Assembly (NCBI GenBank): GCA_041751095.1
Contig: JBGSYC010000289.1
Span: forward strand, 1-64,000
From: JADCRZ01 sp041751095
Lineage (GTDB): Bacteria > Bacteroidota > Bacteroidia > Chitinophagales > Chitinophagaceae
DNA length: 64,000 bases
Direction: 5' to 3'
Both the position numbers and the translations under genes were made by a program. Below are positions 26,362 to 36,133 of this stretch, one piece after another. Each line of letters starts with the position of its first letter. Positions within the stretch are counted from its first letter, which is position 1. The notes beneath the pieces were generated by a model that made no database searches, had not been told where the DNA came from, and saw only the letters and a list, made by a program, of their open reading frames with translations.

Positions 26362-26828
26362 ATAGGATATTTAGTTCAACAATTTATATGATAATAAAGG
26401 AAAAATTATGCCCTGTAATTGCCTTGTAATAAATGCAAAGACCGTCTTAAAAAGCGGAGATAATTTCGTCAATATGTAGAAATAAATCCCCTTAGGCTAA
26501 CTGCTGTGCCGGCGGTTGGCAGGATCTATTTACGTAAGGGTATTAATCATCATTCGTATTGTAAAGAAGAACCGGAAATTGCATCGAGCCAGCTCCCGAC
26601 CGGACGGCCCAACATCCCACGAGGGTAAAAGGAGCCAAACTAAATCCGACTAAACACGCATCTTCAAAAACCAATCAGGATGGGAAAACGCCCGGCTATA
26701 ATTCCTTTATTATTCCAGTTATCTTACGGCACTACTAAAGGACAGGCCATCAACGTGAAAGTGTTGAAGAAACCAACAGCGTTCCTCAACCGTCCGCCTC
26801 ATCAGGTTAATTGACCTGCATATCAGAT
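26362..26828. other. Intergenic region with one short ORF
   Basis: A 44-codon ORF on the + strand (26680-26814) starts MGKRPAIIPLLFQLSYGTTK and reads protein-like, but I recognise nothing and there is no clear promoter or RBS. A short inverted repeat CAGGT/ACCTG (26803-26818) overlaps its end. The rest, including the upstream region of the DUF2383 gene, shows no other feature. Confidence 0.35.
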
Positions 26829-27113
26829 TTACTTTTGGCCAGAGCCGACGGCTTTCCGGTACCTGTATCTTAAGATAATTACTCCCATGTTAAAGATCAG
26901 CGAAAACGCATTCGTGAGTATTATAGGCCAGTCTTCCTGAAGTATTCCGTAATACAACCATAGAGCCTGACCCGTGAATAAAGTAAACAACATTGGAACG
27001 GAGATATCTTCAGCCTTTTTCTCCTTAAGTATTTTGATAAACTGGGGGAGTAAAGAGCTGGCAGTAAATACACCTGCAATCGTTCCAATTACCTGTGGCG
27101 ACAATATTGACAT
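26829..27113 (-). CDS. SemiSWEET-type sugar transporter
   Basis: 94 aa with three predicted membrane segments, the single triple-helix bundle that dimerises in bacterial SemiSWEETs. The PQ motif is Pro23-Gln24 (SLLPQFIKILK), and Trp52 and Asn68 have the spacing of the substrate-pocket residues of known SemiSWEETs. Expected role: facilitated diffusion of a mono- or disaccharide across the inner membrane. It follows the yciF-like gene behind a terminator, so it probably has its own promoter. Confidence 0.88.
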   Translation of the reverse strand: MSILSPQVIGTIAGVFTASSLLPQFIKILKEKKAEDISVPMLFTLFTGQALWLYYGILQEDWPIILTNAFSLIFNMGVIILRYRYRKAVGSGQK

Positions 27114-27133
27114 AAGATTCTCTTCGATATACT

Positions 27134-27164
27134 AAAAAAGCCAGACTATAAAGTCTGACTTTTT
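27134..27164 (-). terminator. Terminator after the YciF-like gene
   Basis: AAAAAGCCAGACT and AGTCTGACTTTTT pair with one mismatch around ATAA, and T-runs are present on both strands. It separates the ferritin-like gene from the SemiSWEET gene. Confidence 0.75.
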
Positions 27165-27198
27165 ATCCTTAAACTTACCACTATAAATCATGCATTAA

Positions 27199-27834
27199 CT
27201 AAGCTTCTTCTGACTCTTCCTCAGTTTCTTCAGTAGCCTGCATGTTTATGTTATTCTCAGCTATATCTGTTAACAATTGATCCGTTTCTTTTTCTTCGGC
27301 AAGCGTTTGAGCAAGCAGATCAGCTATTTCTGTTTTGCCCATTGTTTTACTTATCTGAACAAGACCGCCATAGGAGGCTATTTCATAATGCTCTACTTTC
27401 TGAGCTGCGCATATTAAAGCCACATCTCTTGTCATGCTTCCTGCCTGGGTATCCTGAATAACGGTTTCTGCTTCTTTTATTATTCCCTCCATGGCTTCAC
27501 ATTTCTTTCCCTGGGCCTTTTTTCCCATCATTTCAAATACCTGTTCTAATCTTGAGATCTGCTCCTGTGTAACGGCACGATGTTGTTCAAAGGCCTGCTT
27601 TAGTTCGGGGGTTGTCGCGGCTTTATTTAATCGTGGCAAAGCTTTCAAAAGCTGCTTTTCAGCGTAATAGATATCCTTCAAAGAATCGACTGTAAACTTC
27701 TCTAACATAGATACTTCCTGCATGCCATTGCTTGATTTGGACGCGGGCGCCTTCCGGGCAGCGGAACCTGATTTAGAAGCGGAAGAGCCAGATTTAGAGG
27801 CACTTCCTTTTTTCGTATTTGTCTGTTTTGCCAT
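27199..27834 (-). CDS. YciF/YciE-type ferritin-like protein (DUF892)
   Basis: 211 aa. Residues about 40-195 are the DUF892 helical domain with the typical LKDIYYAEKQLLKALPRL start, EQHRAVTQEQISRLEQVF, and KVEHYEIASYGGLV. Glu and His residues in these helices fit a di-iron ferritin-like centre. The first 35 residues are a Lys/Ser/Ala-rich repeat tail (SKSGS units), which might bind DNA or simply be disordered. The C-terminal end is Glu-rich. The family is induced by osmotic and oxidative stress in other bacteria. Confidence 0.88.
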   Translation of the reverse strand: MAKQTNTKKGSASKSGSSASKSGSAARKAPASKSSNGMQEVSMLEKFTVDSLKDIYYAEKQLLKALPRLNKAATTPELKQAFEQHRAVTQEQISRLEQVFEMMGKKAQGKKCEAMEGIIKEAETVIQDTQAGSMTRDVALICAAQKVEHYEIASYGGLVQISKTMGKTEIADLLAQTLAEEKETDQLLTDIAENNINMQATEETEEESEEA

Positions 27835-28207
27835 AAAAAAATTTTTATTTGTTAACGGTATGATATGAATATAATTAATATAAAAAACATGCCATCGAAA
27901 TTAGATATGTGTTTATGTAAAAATCGTTCTGTTATAGTAGGTAAGAAGAAAAGTCGAAATACGTTATCGTATACCCTTACTTTTATTTGTAAGAAATGAT
28001 AGCCTTGCTTATGTAACGAGGTGCATGAAAACAGTAGCTATTTTTTCTAAAATATGAACCCTCCCGTGGCAGCGAGAAGTATGTAGGAATGCTGAGATTC
28101 AATGAAAGGAGCATGACAGCAATTATATTCTACCCGGGAACAGAATATATTTGTTTTAAGATGCTTTTTATGGCGGAGCTTTTTATAGAAATGACAGGAA
28201 CGAAAGT

Positions 28208-28235
28208 GCCGTGTGTACTTAGCCGTGTGTACTTA
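28208..28235. repeat. Perfect 14-bp tandem duplication
   Basis: GCCGTGTGTACTTA occurs twice back to back. Non-coding; probably a recent slippage or repair duplication. Confidence 0.85.
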
Positions 28236-28278
28236 ATTCCTCACAGGTAACAACGATTGCACATGATGACAGCAGTTG

Positions 28279-28308
28279 TAAAAAATACAGGCAACATACA
28301 AGTGCCTG
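28279..28308 (-). terminator. Terminator after tamL
   Basis: On the minus strand CAGGCA and TGCCTG pair around a 9-nt loop and are followed by TATTTTTT. It lies 25 nt after the tamL stop. Confidence 0.75.
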
Positions 28309-28332
28309 ATATCCCAATCTTACATTCCTTCA

Positions 28333-30678
28333 TTAAAATGGATACCCTATGCCAATATTATAAACCAGGTTATTACTCCACCAGGTCTTTTTCCCAAAAT
28401 CCGTTTCACTCGTAACCCAGCGACTTCCTTCAGGTAAATAAGGTTTGCGCAAAGGAAATGCAACATCAAACCGCAGTACGAGTATAGACAGGTCAATACG
28501 CAAACCTACACCTGTGCCGAGGGCTATTTCCTTTATGAAATCCTTAGAAAACTTTGCTCCCGGCTTATCTTTATCCTCGTTGTATAACCAGACATTCCCG
28601 GCATCCACAAACAGCGCTCCCTGTACTACACTAAACAGCTTTTGCCTTAACTCTGTATTAAATTCAAGTTTGATATCTCCGGACTGTTCTGCAACAAAGG
28701 TCCTTTTCTGATCTTTAGGAGGTGGCGGCGGAAAATATGATCCGGGGCCGATGGCGCGGCTTCTGAACGCCCTGATGCTATTGTTTCCGCCAATAAAAAA
28801 CTGTTTGATAAAAGGAATGGACAAAGAGTTGCCGTATGGATAACCAAGACCCACGATCAGGCGGTTGGCTAACACCGTATTCGTACCAAGCTTCCGGTAA
28901 TATCTGAAATCAGATTCTGCTTTAACATACTGGGCAAACGCTGCTCCGAAGAACTTAACCGAATCACCGTTTTTAGAGTCTGCTCCTGTTATCAACCCGG
29001 CCACATTGCCCGAAAGATCAAGGTTGCCATTGAAGTATATGCCATTAGCAGGAATATTGCCTACTAACTCATTATAATTATAATTGTAAGTTGATCCAAG
29101 AATAAACTGCTTGTCTATCGTTCTTTTAAGCGTTGGATTATTGAATATGCTGTCCGTATACTCCTTGGTTACATTCCACGGTTGAACATAATTTATACTT
29201 ATCGGATTAAACTGGTGTTCTTTCTGGGGACTTTCTTTCCATGAATAACCAAATGAACCCCTGAAAGAATTCAGGGTATATAATTTATTCTTGTTTAAGG
29301 CATCATATGCAAGCAAAATATTGGTTTTAGGAACAAACCCACTCCTTGTATTTATTTTCAAAAATGGAATTAAAAACCGCGGGTAAGCAAGATTAGCTTC
29401 CAGGCCAGCCCTGAATGTATTATATCCGCGGGACTGGCTGCTATAGTTCACCTCGAAGCCTCCTAAAGCATTTACGGTTAACAGCTCGCCGCCCTTAAAC
29501 AGGTTCCTGTTGCGCCAGCTAAGCGTGATCTGTGAACCGGTTAGATTATTTGATTTGGTACTTCCGTTGAGCTCTAAACGCAAGGTTTGTTTCGGCAAAG
29601 GGGTAAGGTAATAATAAGTATTCAGCCGCCCTGAATCGGTAGAAACATCTTCAAAACGGTTCTTTACAAATTTAAATAAGCCAAGGTTGATGAGCCTGTT
29701 GAGGGACAGATTATGGTCGGTTCTGTTATAAATATCTCCGGGGCTGAATTGCATTGCCTGCTCAAACAATGCCGGTTTATACCTGTCTCTTCTGTCGATA
29801 ACATAGTATCCTTTATAGAATTTCGCGTTTTGCTTACTGGTATCCGACCCGGGGGTATTGAGGCTGTATTGCGAGAAAACAAAAACGTCTTTAATAGCAT
29901 AAATCTTCTTCCCGTCGTCAGGAGTGCCGGTCTTCAAAGTTACATGCAGGTTCACCAGGTGGTTACCAATGGTACTATCGGCCTTTGTAATTAGGAAGTC
30001 CGGATCGAAATAATAAAACCCATTCTCTTTAAGGTAGCCATCGATCCTGCTGTGTTCAGCTTTGATTATCTCCAGATTGAAAGGCTTACCAGGTTTTAAT
30101 AACGACTTTTTAGCTGCAACGCCCATGGCTTTTGTGATATCACTGGTGTCAGCGGGGTAAATTACCTTATTGATCGTATACTGGATGCCGGTTTTTACTG
30201 TATATATTGCCGTAGCACGCCGGCTCTTTATGACCGTGTCCCCGGTTACGTCCACATGGAAATACCCCTGGTTTTCCATGTGATTATCAAGAATCTTCAC
30301 GTTCTTTTCAAGATTTACTGCACTTAGCAATACAGGGGGCTCACCAAATTTCCTTTTTAACCACGCTGCGGGCGAGCCCTTCTTTTTTGGCTTACCTGCA
30401 ATATTGTAAGCGAATAGTTTAATGCGCAATCCCAATATTGAACTGTTTGGCTTTGGCCTGGTAAGCGCCTGCAGTTCTTTTTTGATATTTTTTCTCTGAC
30501 CTTTTTTTAATTTAGGCGCGTCGAGTTTAACCTTTGCACCCGTATACAAGGATTCACCCGCAGGTAAATATTTTGTATTGCTACATCCTACTCCGATCAT
30601 GATTACACATACGCAACCGGCCAAATATGTAAACACCATACTATTCAACCTTCCTGTGTTATTCATGAGAATCATCAT
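28333..30678 (-). CDS. tamL: TamL: BamA/TamA-family outer-membrane lipoprotein
   Basis: 781 aa. A signal sequence ends in a lipobox (GVGC, Cys32), which distinguishes Bacteroidota TamL from proteobacterial TamA. POTRA-like domains occupy about residues 40-370, and a 16-strand Omp85 barrel fills the rest, with IRAFRSRAIGPGSYFPP near residue 645 as the lid-lock motif region and a C-terminal strand ending NIGIGYPF. With TamB it moves lipids or assembles outer-membrane proteins. It overlaps tamB by 20 nt if the first ATG (30678) is used, or 8 nt from the ATG at 30666 (MNNTGRLN), so coupling is likely. Confidence 0.9.
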   Translation of the reverse strand: MMILMNNTGRLNSMVFTYLAGCVCVIMIGVGCSNTKYLPAGESLYTGAKVKLDAPKLKKGQRKNIKKELQALTRPKPNSSILGLRIKLFAYNIAGKPKKKGSPAAWLKRKFGEPPVLLSAVNLEKNVKILDNHMENQGYFHVDVTGDTVIKSRRATAIYTVKTGIQYTINKVIYPADTSDITKAMGVAAKKSLLKPGKPFNLEIIKAEHSRIDGYLKENGFYYFDPDFLITKADSTIGNHLVNLHVTLKTGTPDDGKKIYAIKDVFVFSQYSLNTPGSDTSKQNAKFYKGYYVIDRRDRYKPALFEQAMQFSPGDIYNRTDHNLSLNRLINLGLFKFVKNRFEDVSTDSGRLNTYYYLTPLPKQTLRLELNGSTKSNNLTGSQITLSWRNRNLFKGGELLTVNALGGFEVNYSSQSRGYNTFRAGLEANLAYPRFLIPFLKINTRSGFVPKTNILLAYDALNKNKLYTLNSFRGSFGYSWKESPQKEHQFNPISINYVQPWNVTKEYTDSIFNNPTLKRTIDKQFILGSTYNYNYNELVGNIPANGIYFNGNLDLSGNVAGLITGADSKNGDSVKFFGAAFAQYVKAESDFRYYRKLGTNTVLANRLIVGLGYPYGNSLSIPFIKQFFIGGNNSIRAFRSRAIGPGSYFPPPPPKDQKRTFVAEQSGDIKLEFNTELRQKLFSVVQGALFVDAGNVWLYNEDKDKPGAKFSKDFIKEIALGTGVGLRIDLSILVLRFDVAFPLRKPYLPEGSRWVTSETDFGKKTWWSNNLVYNIGIGYPF

Positions 30679-33600
30679 TCGAAGTTTTTATGGCTTTCTT
30701 ACGGTCATCGGCTTCCGGTGTCGTTAAATTACCCACCTCTGCTTTCTTTTTATCCTGCGCGTCTTCCTGTTTTTGCTGCTTCTTAATTTCACGCTTTTGC
30801 TCACGTTCTTCTTTTGACATGAATATCTGGCTGAATCGGTTATAATCAAGGCTGATAACGAAACCTACCCCTGTTTCGATGATATATCCTTCAAGCACGC
30901 CTTCATATTCATTTTTCCGGTAAGCCCGTATTGCATATCGCCCATCCTTACTTAACTGATATGCGATCGAGACATTTCCTGCCAGGTTATTGGTTCGTTG
31001 TTTTGCTCCCGCTGCTCCCTGCGCACCCTCCAGTTCAAAGTTACTTCCTATCGTAACAGTCAACCGGTCGTTCAGTAAACGCTTTGACAAGGCAACGTTC
31101 AGGTCGGTGCGGTTCTGGCGTTGACCGGTTATATAATCATCCGTTGTTGATTCAACGCCAAAGTTGATATCTACTCCCTTAATGAGGTCTGAGGCAAGAT
31201 TGTTCAACTGTTCGGTTAAAATCTGGCTAACACTGTTTCTGGCAAAGCTTTCCGCACTTAAACCACTGCCGCTGCTCGCAAAAGGATTTTCACTGATAAA
31301 CCTCCCTAATAACAATAGGGCAAACACCTGCTTATTCATTTCTGAAGGTTCCTGCCTGATGATCCCCAGTTTGGTTTCAATGGTGGTGATGATGTTTTTA
31401 TCAATATTATAGTTCTGATTTGTTGGCAATATGATATCAAAGGATAATTCAGGTTTTAGCAATTCGCCCTTCATTTTCAGATGCACTTCGAAAGGCAACC
31501 GCTGGCGAAGAAAATTTCTCTGGCTTTCATCAGTTAACTGGTTTCCTACAAGGTCGAGCGGCGCTGTTTTGGCAACGTAAACTGCTGTAATATCTACATT
31601 GGCCTTTGTGGGCTCGCCTGTCCATACAATCGTGCTTCCTTTCTGAATATCAAAGCGGCGACGGAGAAAGTTAAATGAAAGTTCATATGCACCTTCTTCT
31701 AAAACGTAAGATCCGGCTAACGTTATTTTTCCACTTTGGTCGATCCCCCCGCTCAACGCAGCTTCACCTCTTACTTTCAGAAAGTCGCCGTTACCTTCAT
31801 CTATAACCATGTTAAATTCGGCCAGCTTATCAACATTGATATCAACGTGGATATCAAATCCCGTAAGATCAGATTTATTGATAGAATCGTACCTCGCCAT
31901 AAACAGTGAATCATTTGGAACAGCATTCATATCTACAAATTCAACGATGCCTTCCCGTTCCTGAAGTCCTGGTTCTTTCTGCGGTAGTATCACCGTTAAT
32001 TTTGTCTGTTCATTGATGGTTATAGCCCCTTCCACAACCGGTTTTAACTGCGTGCCTTTGATCCGGAGATCGCTGTTAAAGAACAGCTGTCCATAATAGA
32101 CCTGGTTCACCTGGCGTGTTGTGTTAAGAGCTCTGAAATTATTGGCTGTGAGGCTCAGATCGAACCTGTAATCTGTATAACCGGGATTATAATACACCAT
32201 ACCATCAAGCACTGCAGTATTGCCGGCAGAATCCTTAATGGTAAAAGTACTGAACTGGACACCCTCGTTATTCACTTTAATGCTTTCATCATCGATTCTG
32301 AAATAACTGTTTAACATGGCAAGATTAAATGCCGCCTGTTTAAAGTCAATGTTCCCGTTTACAGAAGGAGCTTTAACGGTGCCATTGATAGCAAATTTTC
32401 CCTGGAGCGCACCGGATGCATTGGTGATTGCGCCCATGGTAGCACCCTGAACTGTACTCAGAAGAATCTGCCGGATGTCAAGGTTCAGATCAAAGCTGCT
32501 GTTACTTTCCGGCTTTACATAATAGTTACCTGTAAGCTGTACGTCGTTTCCCCGGCCAGTAATCTTAACATTGGCCGCGAATGTATTTTGAACGGTATTG
32601 TTAACCTGGATGTTCACCGTTCCGATGGTGTCTTTTTTTATACTCACGTCACTTATGGTGAGATCACTGGTAAAGGTGGGTTGTTGAACAAGGTTATTCA
32701 GAAGCACTTTCCCGTTCAATGTACCATCCACAAGCAGCGAATCGGATTGCACAAAGTTGGCAAGGGTTGACACCTTGAAGTTGTCGAAAGCTACCTCCAT
32801 GGGAGCATCAAGATCCTGCGACTGGCTGTTGATGCGTAATTGCTGGTTGCTTCTGCTTAACACAAAATGGCGAGCATTAATGCCTGTTTTGGCAATGGTA
32901 AAAAGATTATCTCCGGTTACCACCCATGGATCGTAATTCAGCAGTAACTCTTGCGGCCGGATCGAAAAAGTGTATGTTTCAGGCTCTGGTTGCGCAAAGG
33001 AAGCGCCGATCCTGTACTTATTCTTTTCAGCTTTATCTTTTATGTTGACGATAAAATCAATCACGTTATTAGCGATTCTGGCATCGAGGGTTGTACTAAA
33101 TAAAGCGATACTTTTTCCACTTGACAACTGCTGAATATTTGCTTTTACAACAAGCGTATTCTGTTCTGTGCCAGCCTGGAACTGTAAATTATCTATTCTG
33201 TTTGCTCCATAAATGATCTGAGGTGCATTCATGTTTAACGACCAGCCGTCAGTAGTGGCAAACCGGCCTTTGAAAACAACAGGATCAAGCTTCTCCAGTG
33301 CCGGTAAAAAAGTCTTAAGGATTGGTTTATTAATAATAGTGCCGCTAAAACTGAAGTCATAAGGATCAACTTTAACCGCTTTACCGGCAGCACTCATGGC
33401 AAAATACGGATGAATTGCCTGCTGAAACACAGCACCCAACTGCGTTAAACGATACTGTCCGTGCAATTCAAAAAAAAGCGCATCGGCATTTACCCGCACA
33501 TACTGGCCGCTGTCGTTGCTTCCTGCGGCTATCTGGAGCGTGTCGATTTCCAATCGCTGATCATTTTGTACAAGCAATGACTTTGTTACAAGTAAGTCGC

Positions 33601-35839
33601 CGCTTAAATGATCAGGGTCTGTAACCGGGAAATCCGCAGTTATCATACCGCGGTAGATTATGGTATCTGTGGTAAGATGTAAGGCAAAAGTTTTTATACT
33701 GTCGATATCAGCTGTTACCTTGATTGCAGGGAATTTGCCGCTAAAACTGCCACTGGCATTCAGAGAAAAATCTATGTTGGGATCGTGCATGCCTGCGTTT
33801 GCTTTCAATTGCTGGTTGGCGATACTGGCAGTTAGCTGAAGATCGCGATAGTTATAATTCTTAAAAACAGCCGAGTGAATAACACCGCTGATGCTGGCAT
33901 TCGCTGTCTTAGGATCGACACCACTTCCCTTAGCGGTAAACCTGGCGCTCAGCGCACCCATTTGATCCTGTTTCTGCAAAATGGTCCCGAGGCTCAGATT
34001 GCGCATCTCGACCACCGCGTTGTATTGTATTTTTTTAAGATCCGAAGGGTTCTTAACATTGCCTTTTACACTAACGTTACCAAGGGTGGTATTTACAAGC
34101 AAATCCGGGCTCACGTTATTCATTCCACCTGCTATGCGTCCGCTCAGTCTGATTCTTTCAGGAATGGTTATCGTAGCCGGCAGGGATCCTTTAGGAGCGA
34201 GTAAGGTTATATCCCGCCTTGAAGTGGTCAGTTCGGTTATCACCAGATTTCCGCTGGCTTTTTTAACTTCCGGCAAACCCGTCACCGTTCCCCGCACATT
34301 TACCTTTGTATCATTAAATCCCTGAAGTTGCAATGTCTGTATATTCAAACGGGCAACACTGCCGGTAAGCCGGGTGTTGATCCGTAAGGTGCTGTTTGGA
34401 TTTGAAAGCGCTGGCTGGCTTCTGAGGGTAGGCGCAAACAGAAGAATATCCTTCACCTGGATTTTGCTTTGAAGGAGTTCTACATCCATGCGTAATGCGC
34501 CCAGGTTATCGTTCAAAGAAGCTATAGAGGGATATCGCAAGATCACAGATCTTCTGAGGTGGGTTCCGGGGGTTTGCAGGTCCAGATTCGTTAGAGAGGC
34601 CTCGTTGGCGGCATATAAAAACCGGGTTTCAAACTTGTTTAATGTGAAGCCGCTTTGCTCCTTCATCTCACCTTTCGCAATGATACCTGCCATGGAGTCT
34701 TTGCTATATAACAGGTTGTTTATATGGAGGGTAAGATCATCTGCTTTAAGATGGGCGTAATCCATCCCATACCGTTCCCGGGGTTTATTGTCGTTATCAA
34801 ATTTCAGGTCATTGTTATTGATACGTATCGTGCCCACCATCACCCTCCAGTCGTTTTGAGCCTGGCTGGCTAACTCCTGTTCAACTTCCTTTTCTACTAC
34901 TTTGGCTCCTTCCTTTTTGCCCAGGTTTATTGCGACGATGGTATTGTCGAGCCGGAAGCTTTTAAGATCGATAAACCTTTTCTGAAGATCCAGCTCATCT
35001 ACATTAACTTCTAATTGCCCAAGATTCAGGGAAGTGTACATGGCAGAAACGTCGTTGCGGTAGTCCAGCTCCATTTTGCTTAACAAGACCTTACGAAGGT
35101 TTAGCTGCATCTGAGGGGCGGCTTTAGCATCTTCCATGTCTTTCGCCAAAGGCTCCTCCGTCATTAAAGGTTTGGATTGATAAACCTGTGCCCTGATGTC
35201 AGAAATATTGATCACAGGTATATCAAAAGCCTGGTGGCTGAGGTCGAACTTATCGATATTGGTATCAAAATGGCCCAGCCACAGATCCACATCATTTCCC
35301 GTAATAACGTCTTTGTAAACCAGCCTGATCTTGTCTAACTGCACATATTTTACGTTCATGTTCAGCGAGGCTGTATCTGACTCATCCTTTACTTTTTTCT
35401 CACCGGCAAACGCATCTATAATAAATTGAAAATTGTAAGTAGTGTCGGGTAGCGTGCGGGAAACTTTTGCCGTGAAGCGGTCGAGCTTAAGGGAATTGAT
35501 CTCTATCTCGTTATATAACAGCTTCAACATGCTTATGTCTACCTTCAAACGGCCACCCGCCAACAACGTATCTTTGTTAAGGTCTTCTACATAAACGTCC
35601 TCAAGAATGACATCTTTTGGAAAACCAATGTACAACCTGCCTATGGCAACCTCTGTCTTAAGCTTTTTCTCCAAAAAAGCCGTTGCTTTTTTTACAATAA
35701 AATTTTGGACAGGGGGAGTTTGGATGAGAATCAGAAGAGTAATAACTAATAAAATAAGGATAAGCACGCTTCTTAACAGGATACGACCAATACGTTTTAA
35801 AACTCTGGTGGATTTATTTGGAGCCTTTTCTGCTGTCAT
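30659..35839 (-). CDS. tamB: TamB-type translocation and assembly module protein
   Basis: 1726 aa. A single N-terminal membrane anchor (residues about 17-41, after a basic stretch KRIGRI) is followed by a very long periplasmic part rich in beta-strands, as expected of the taco-shaped AsmA-like/VPS13-related hydrophobic groove. The C-terminal about 450 residues are the DUF490/TamB domain (IDQSGKITLAGSYVLEEGAY, LLLGRFISENPF). The last 60 residues are a Lys/Gln/Glu-rich tail (EEREQKREIKKQQKQEDAQD). It spans the periplasm between inner membrane and TamL and carries phospholipids in the current model. Upstream of and overlapping tamL. Confidence 0.9.
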   Translation of the reverse strand: MTAEKAPNKSTRVLKRIGRILLRSVLILILLVITLLILIQTPPVQNFIVKKATAFLEKKLKTEVAIGRLYIGFPKDVILEDVYVEDLNKDTLLAGGRLKVDISMLKLLYNEIEINSLKLDRFTAKVSRTLPDTTYNFQFIIDAFAGEKKVKDESDTASLNMNVKYVQLDKIRLVYKDVITGNDVDLWLGHFDTNIDKFDLSHQAFDIPVINISDIRAQVYQSKPLMTEEPLAKDMEDAKAAPQMQLNLRKVLLSKMELDYRNDVSAMYTSLNLGQLEVNVDELDLQKRFIDLKSFRLDNTIVAINLGKKEGAKVVEKEVEQELASQAQNDWRVMVGTIRINNNDLKFDNDNKPRERYGMDYAHLKADDLTLHINNLLYSKDSMAGIIAKGEMKEQSGFTLNKFETRFLYAANEASLTNLDLQTPGTHLRRSVILRYPSIASLNDNLGALRMDVELLQSKIQVKDILLFAPTLRSQPALSNPNSTLRINTRLTGSVARLNIQTLQLQGFNDTKVNVRGTVTGLPEVKKASGNLVITELTTSRRDITLLAPKGSLPATITIPERIRLSGRIAGGMNNVSPDLLVNTTLGNVSVKGNVKNPSDLKKIQYNAVVEMRNLSLGTILQKQDQMGALSARFTAKGSGVDPKTANASISGVIHSAVFKNYNYRDLQLTASIANQQLKANAGMHDPNIDFSLNASGSFSGKFPAIKVTADIDSIKTFALHLTTDTIIYRGMITADFPVTDPDHLSGDLLVTKSLLVQNDQRLEIDTLQIAAGSNDSGQYVRVNADALFFELHGQYRLTQLGAVFQQAIHPYFAMSAAGKAVKVDPYDFSFSGTIINKPILKTFLPALEKLDPVVFKGRFATTDGWSLNMNAPQIIYGANRIDNLQFQAGTEQNTLVVKANIQQLSSGKSIALFSTTLDARIANNVIDFIVNIKDKAEKNKYRIGASFAQPEPETYTFSIRPQELLLNYDPWVVTGDNLFTIAKTGINARHFVLSRSNQQLRINSQSQDLDAPMEVAFDNFKVSTLANFVQSDSLLVDGTLNGKVLLNNLVQQPTFTSDLTISDVSIKKDTIGTVNIQVNNTVQNTFAANVKITGRGNDVQLTGNYYVKPESNSSFDLNLDIRQILLSTVQGATMGAITNASGALQGKFAINGTVKAPSVNGNIDFKQAAFNLAMLNSYFRIDDESIKVNNEGVQFSTFTIKDSAGNTAVLDGMVYYNPGYTDYRFDLSLTANNFRALNTTRQVNQVYYGQLFFNSDLRIKGTQLKPVVEGAITINEQTKLTVILPQKEPGLQEREGIVEFVDMNAVPNDSLFMARYDSINKSDLTGFDIHVDINVDKLAEFNMVIDEGNGDFLKVRGEAALSGGIDQSGKITLAGSYVLEEGAYELSFNFLRRRFDIQKGSTIVWTGEPTKANVDITAVYVAKTAPLDLVGNQLTDESQRNFLRQRLPFEVHLKMKGELLKPELSFDIILPTNQNYNIDKNIITTIETKLGIIRQEPSEMNKQVFALLLLGRFISENPFASSGSGLSAESFARNSVSQILTEQLNNLASDLIKGVDINFGVESTTDDYITGQRQNRTDLNVALSKRLLNDRLTVTIGSNFELEGAQGAAGAKQRTNNLAGNVSIAYQLSKDGRYAIRAYRKNEYEGVLEGYIIETGVGFVISLDYNRFSQIFMSKEEREQKREIKKQQKQEDAQDKKKAEVGNLTTPEADDRKKAIKTSNDDSHE

Positions 35840-36133
35840 AAGATTTATAATGCATCATTCAGGTAACATCTCCTGATGGATTTAATTTAGTTCAGGTTGT
35901 ACACAGGCAAAAATAGTACCCCTGCAGTACAGAAGAACTGATTTCACGGGCATCAATGAATTCAGGGCTAATAACCAATCCAGGCGGCGGAGTGCCGGAA
36001 CACACCCGGACAGGTAAATCAAATTTGCAATTAATATACCAATTAGAGGGTCAGGCCGCAAGACCGGGGTTAGAAGGAAGTACAATATCGTTAATAATAA
36101 TATAATTATTGGTTCCTTTTTCTCTCCTTTGCA
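35840..36133. other. Region upstream of tamB, no gene seen
   Basis: 294 bp between tamB and the CinA-like pseudogene. A 67-codon frame at 35882-36085 (-) is Leu-rich and unlike a known protein, and I do not accept it. The tamB promoter should be here, but no full TTTG/TAnnTTTG pair was found. Confidence 0.35.

Larger units (their letters stand above)
27835..28332. other. Intergenic region with tandem duplication and terminator
   Basis: About 500 bp between two - strand genes, AT-rich near 27835-27900 where the YciF-like gene promoter should lie. It contains a perfect 14-bp tandem duplication (28208-28235) and the tamL terminator (28279-28308). No coding sequence was found. Confidence 0.5.

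Noticed and set aside
30659..35839. Adhesin or autotransporter reading of the long beta-rich protein
   Set aside because: N-terminal membrane anchor, C-terminal DUF490 domain and overlap with a TamL gene point to TamB.
35882..36085. 67-codon hydrophobic frame upstream of tamB
   Set aside because: Leu-rich but no start context and nothing recognisable. Likely chance.
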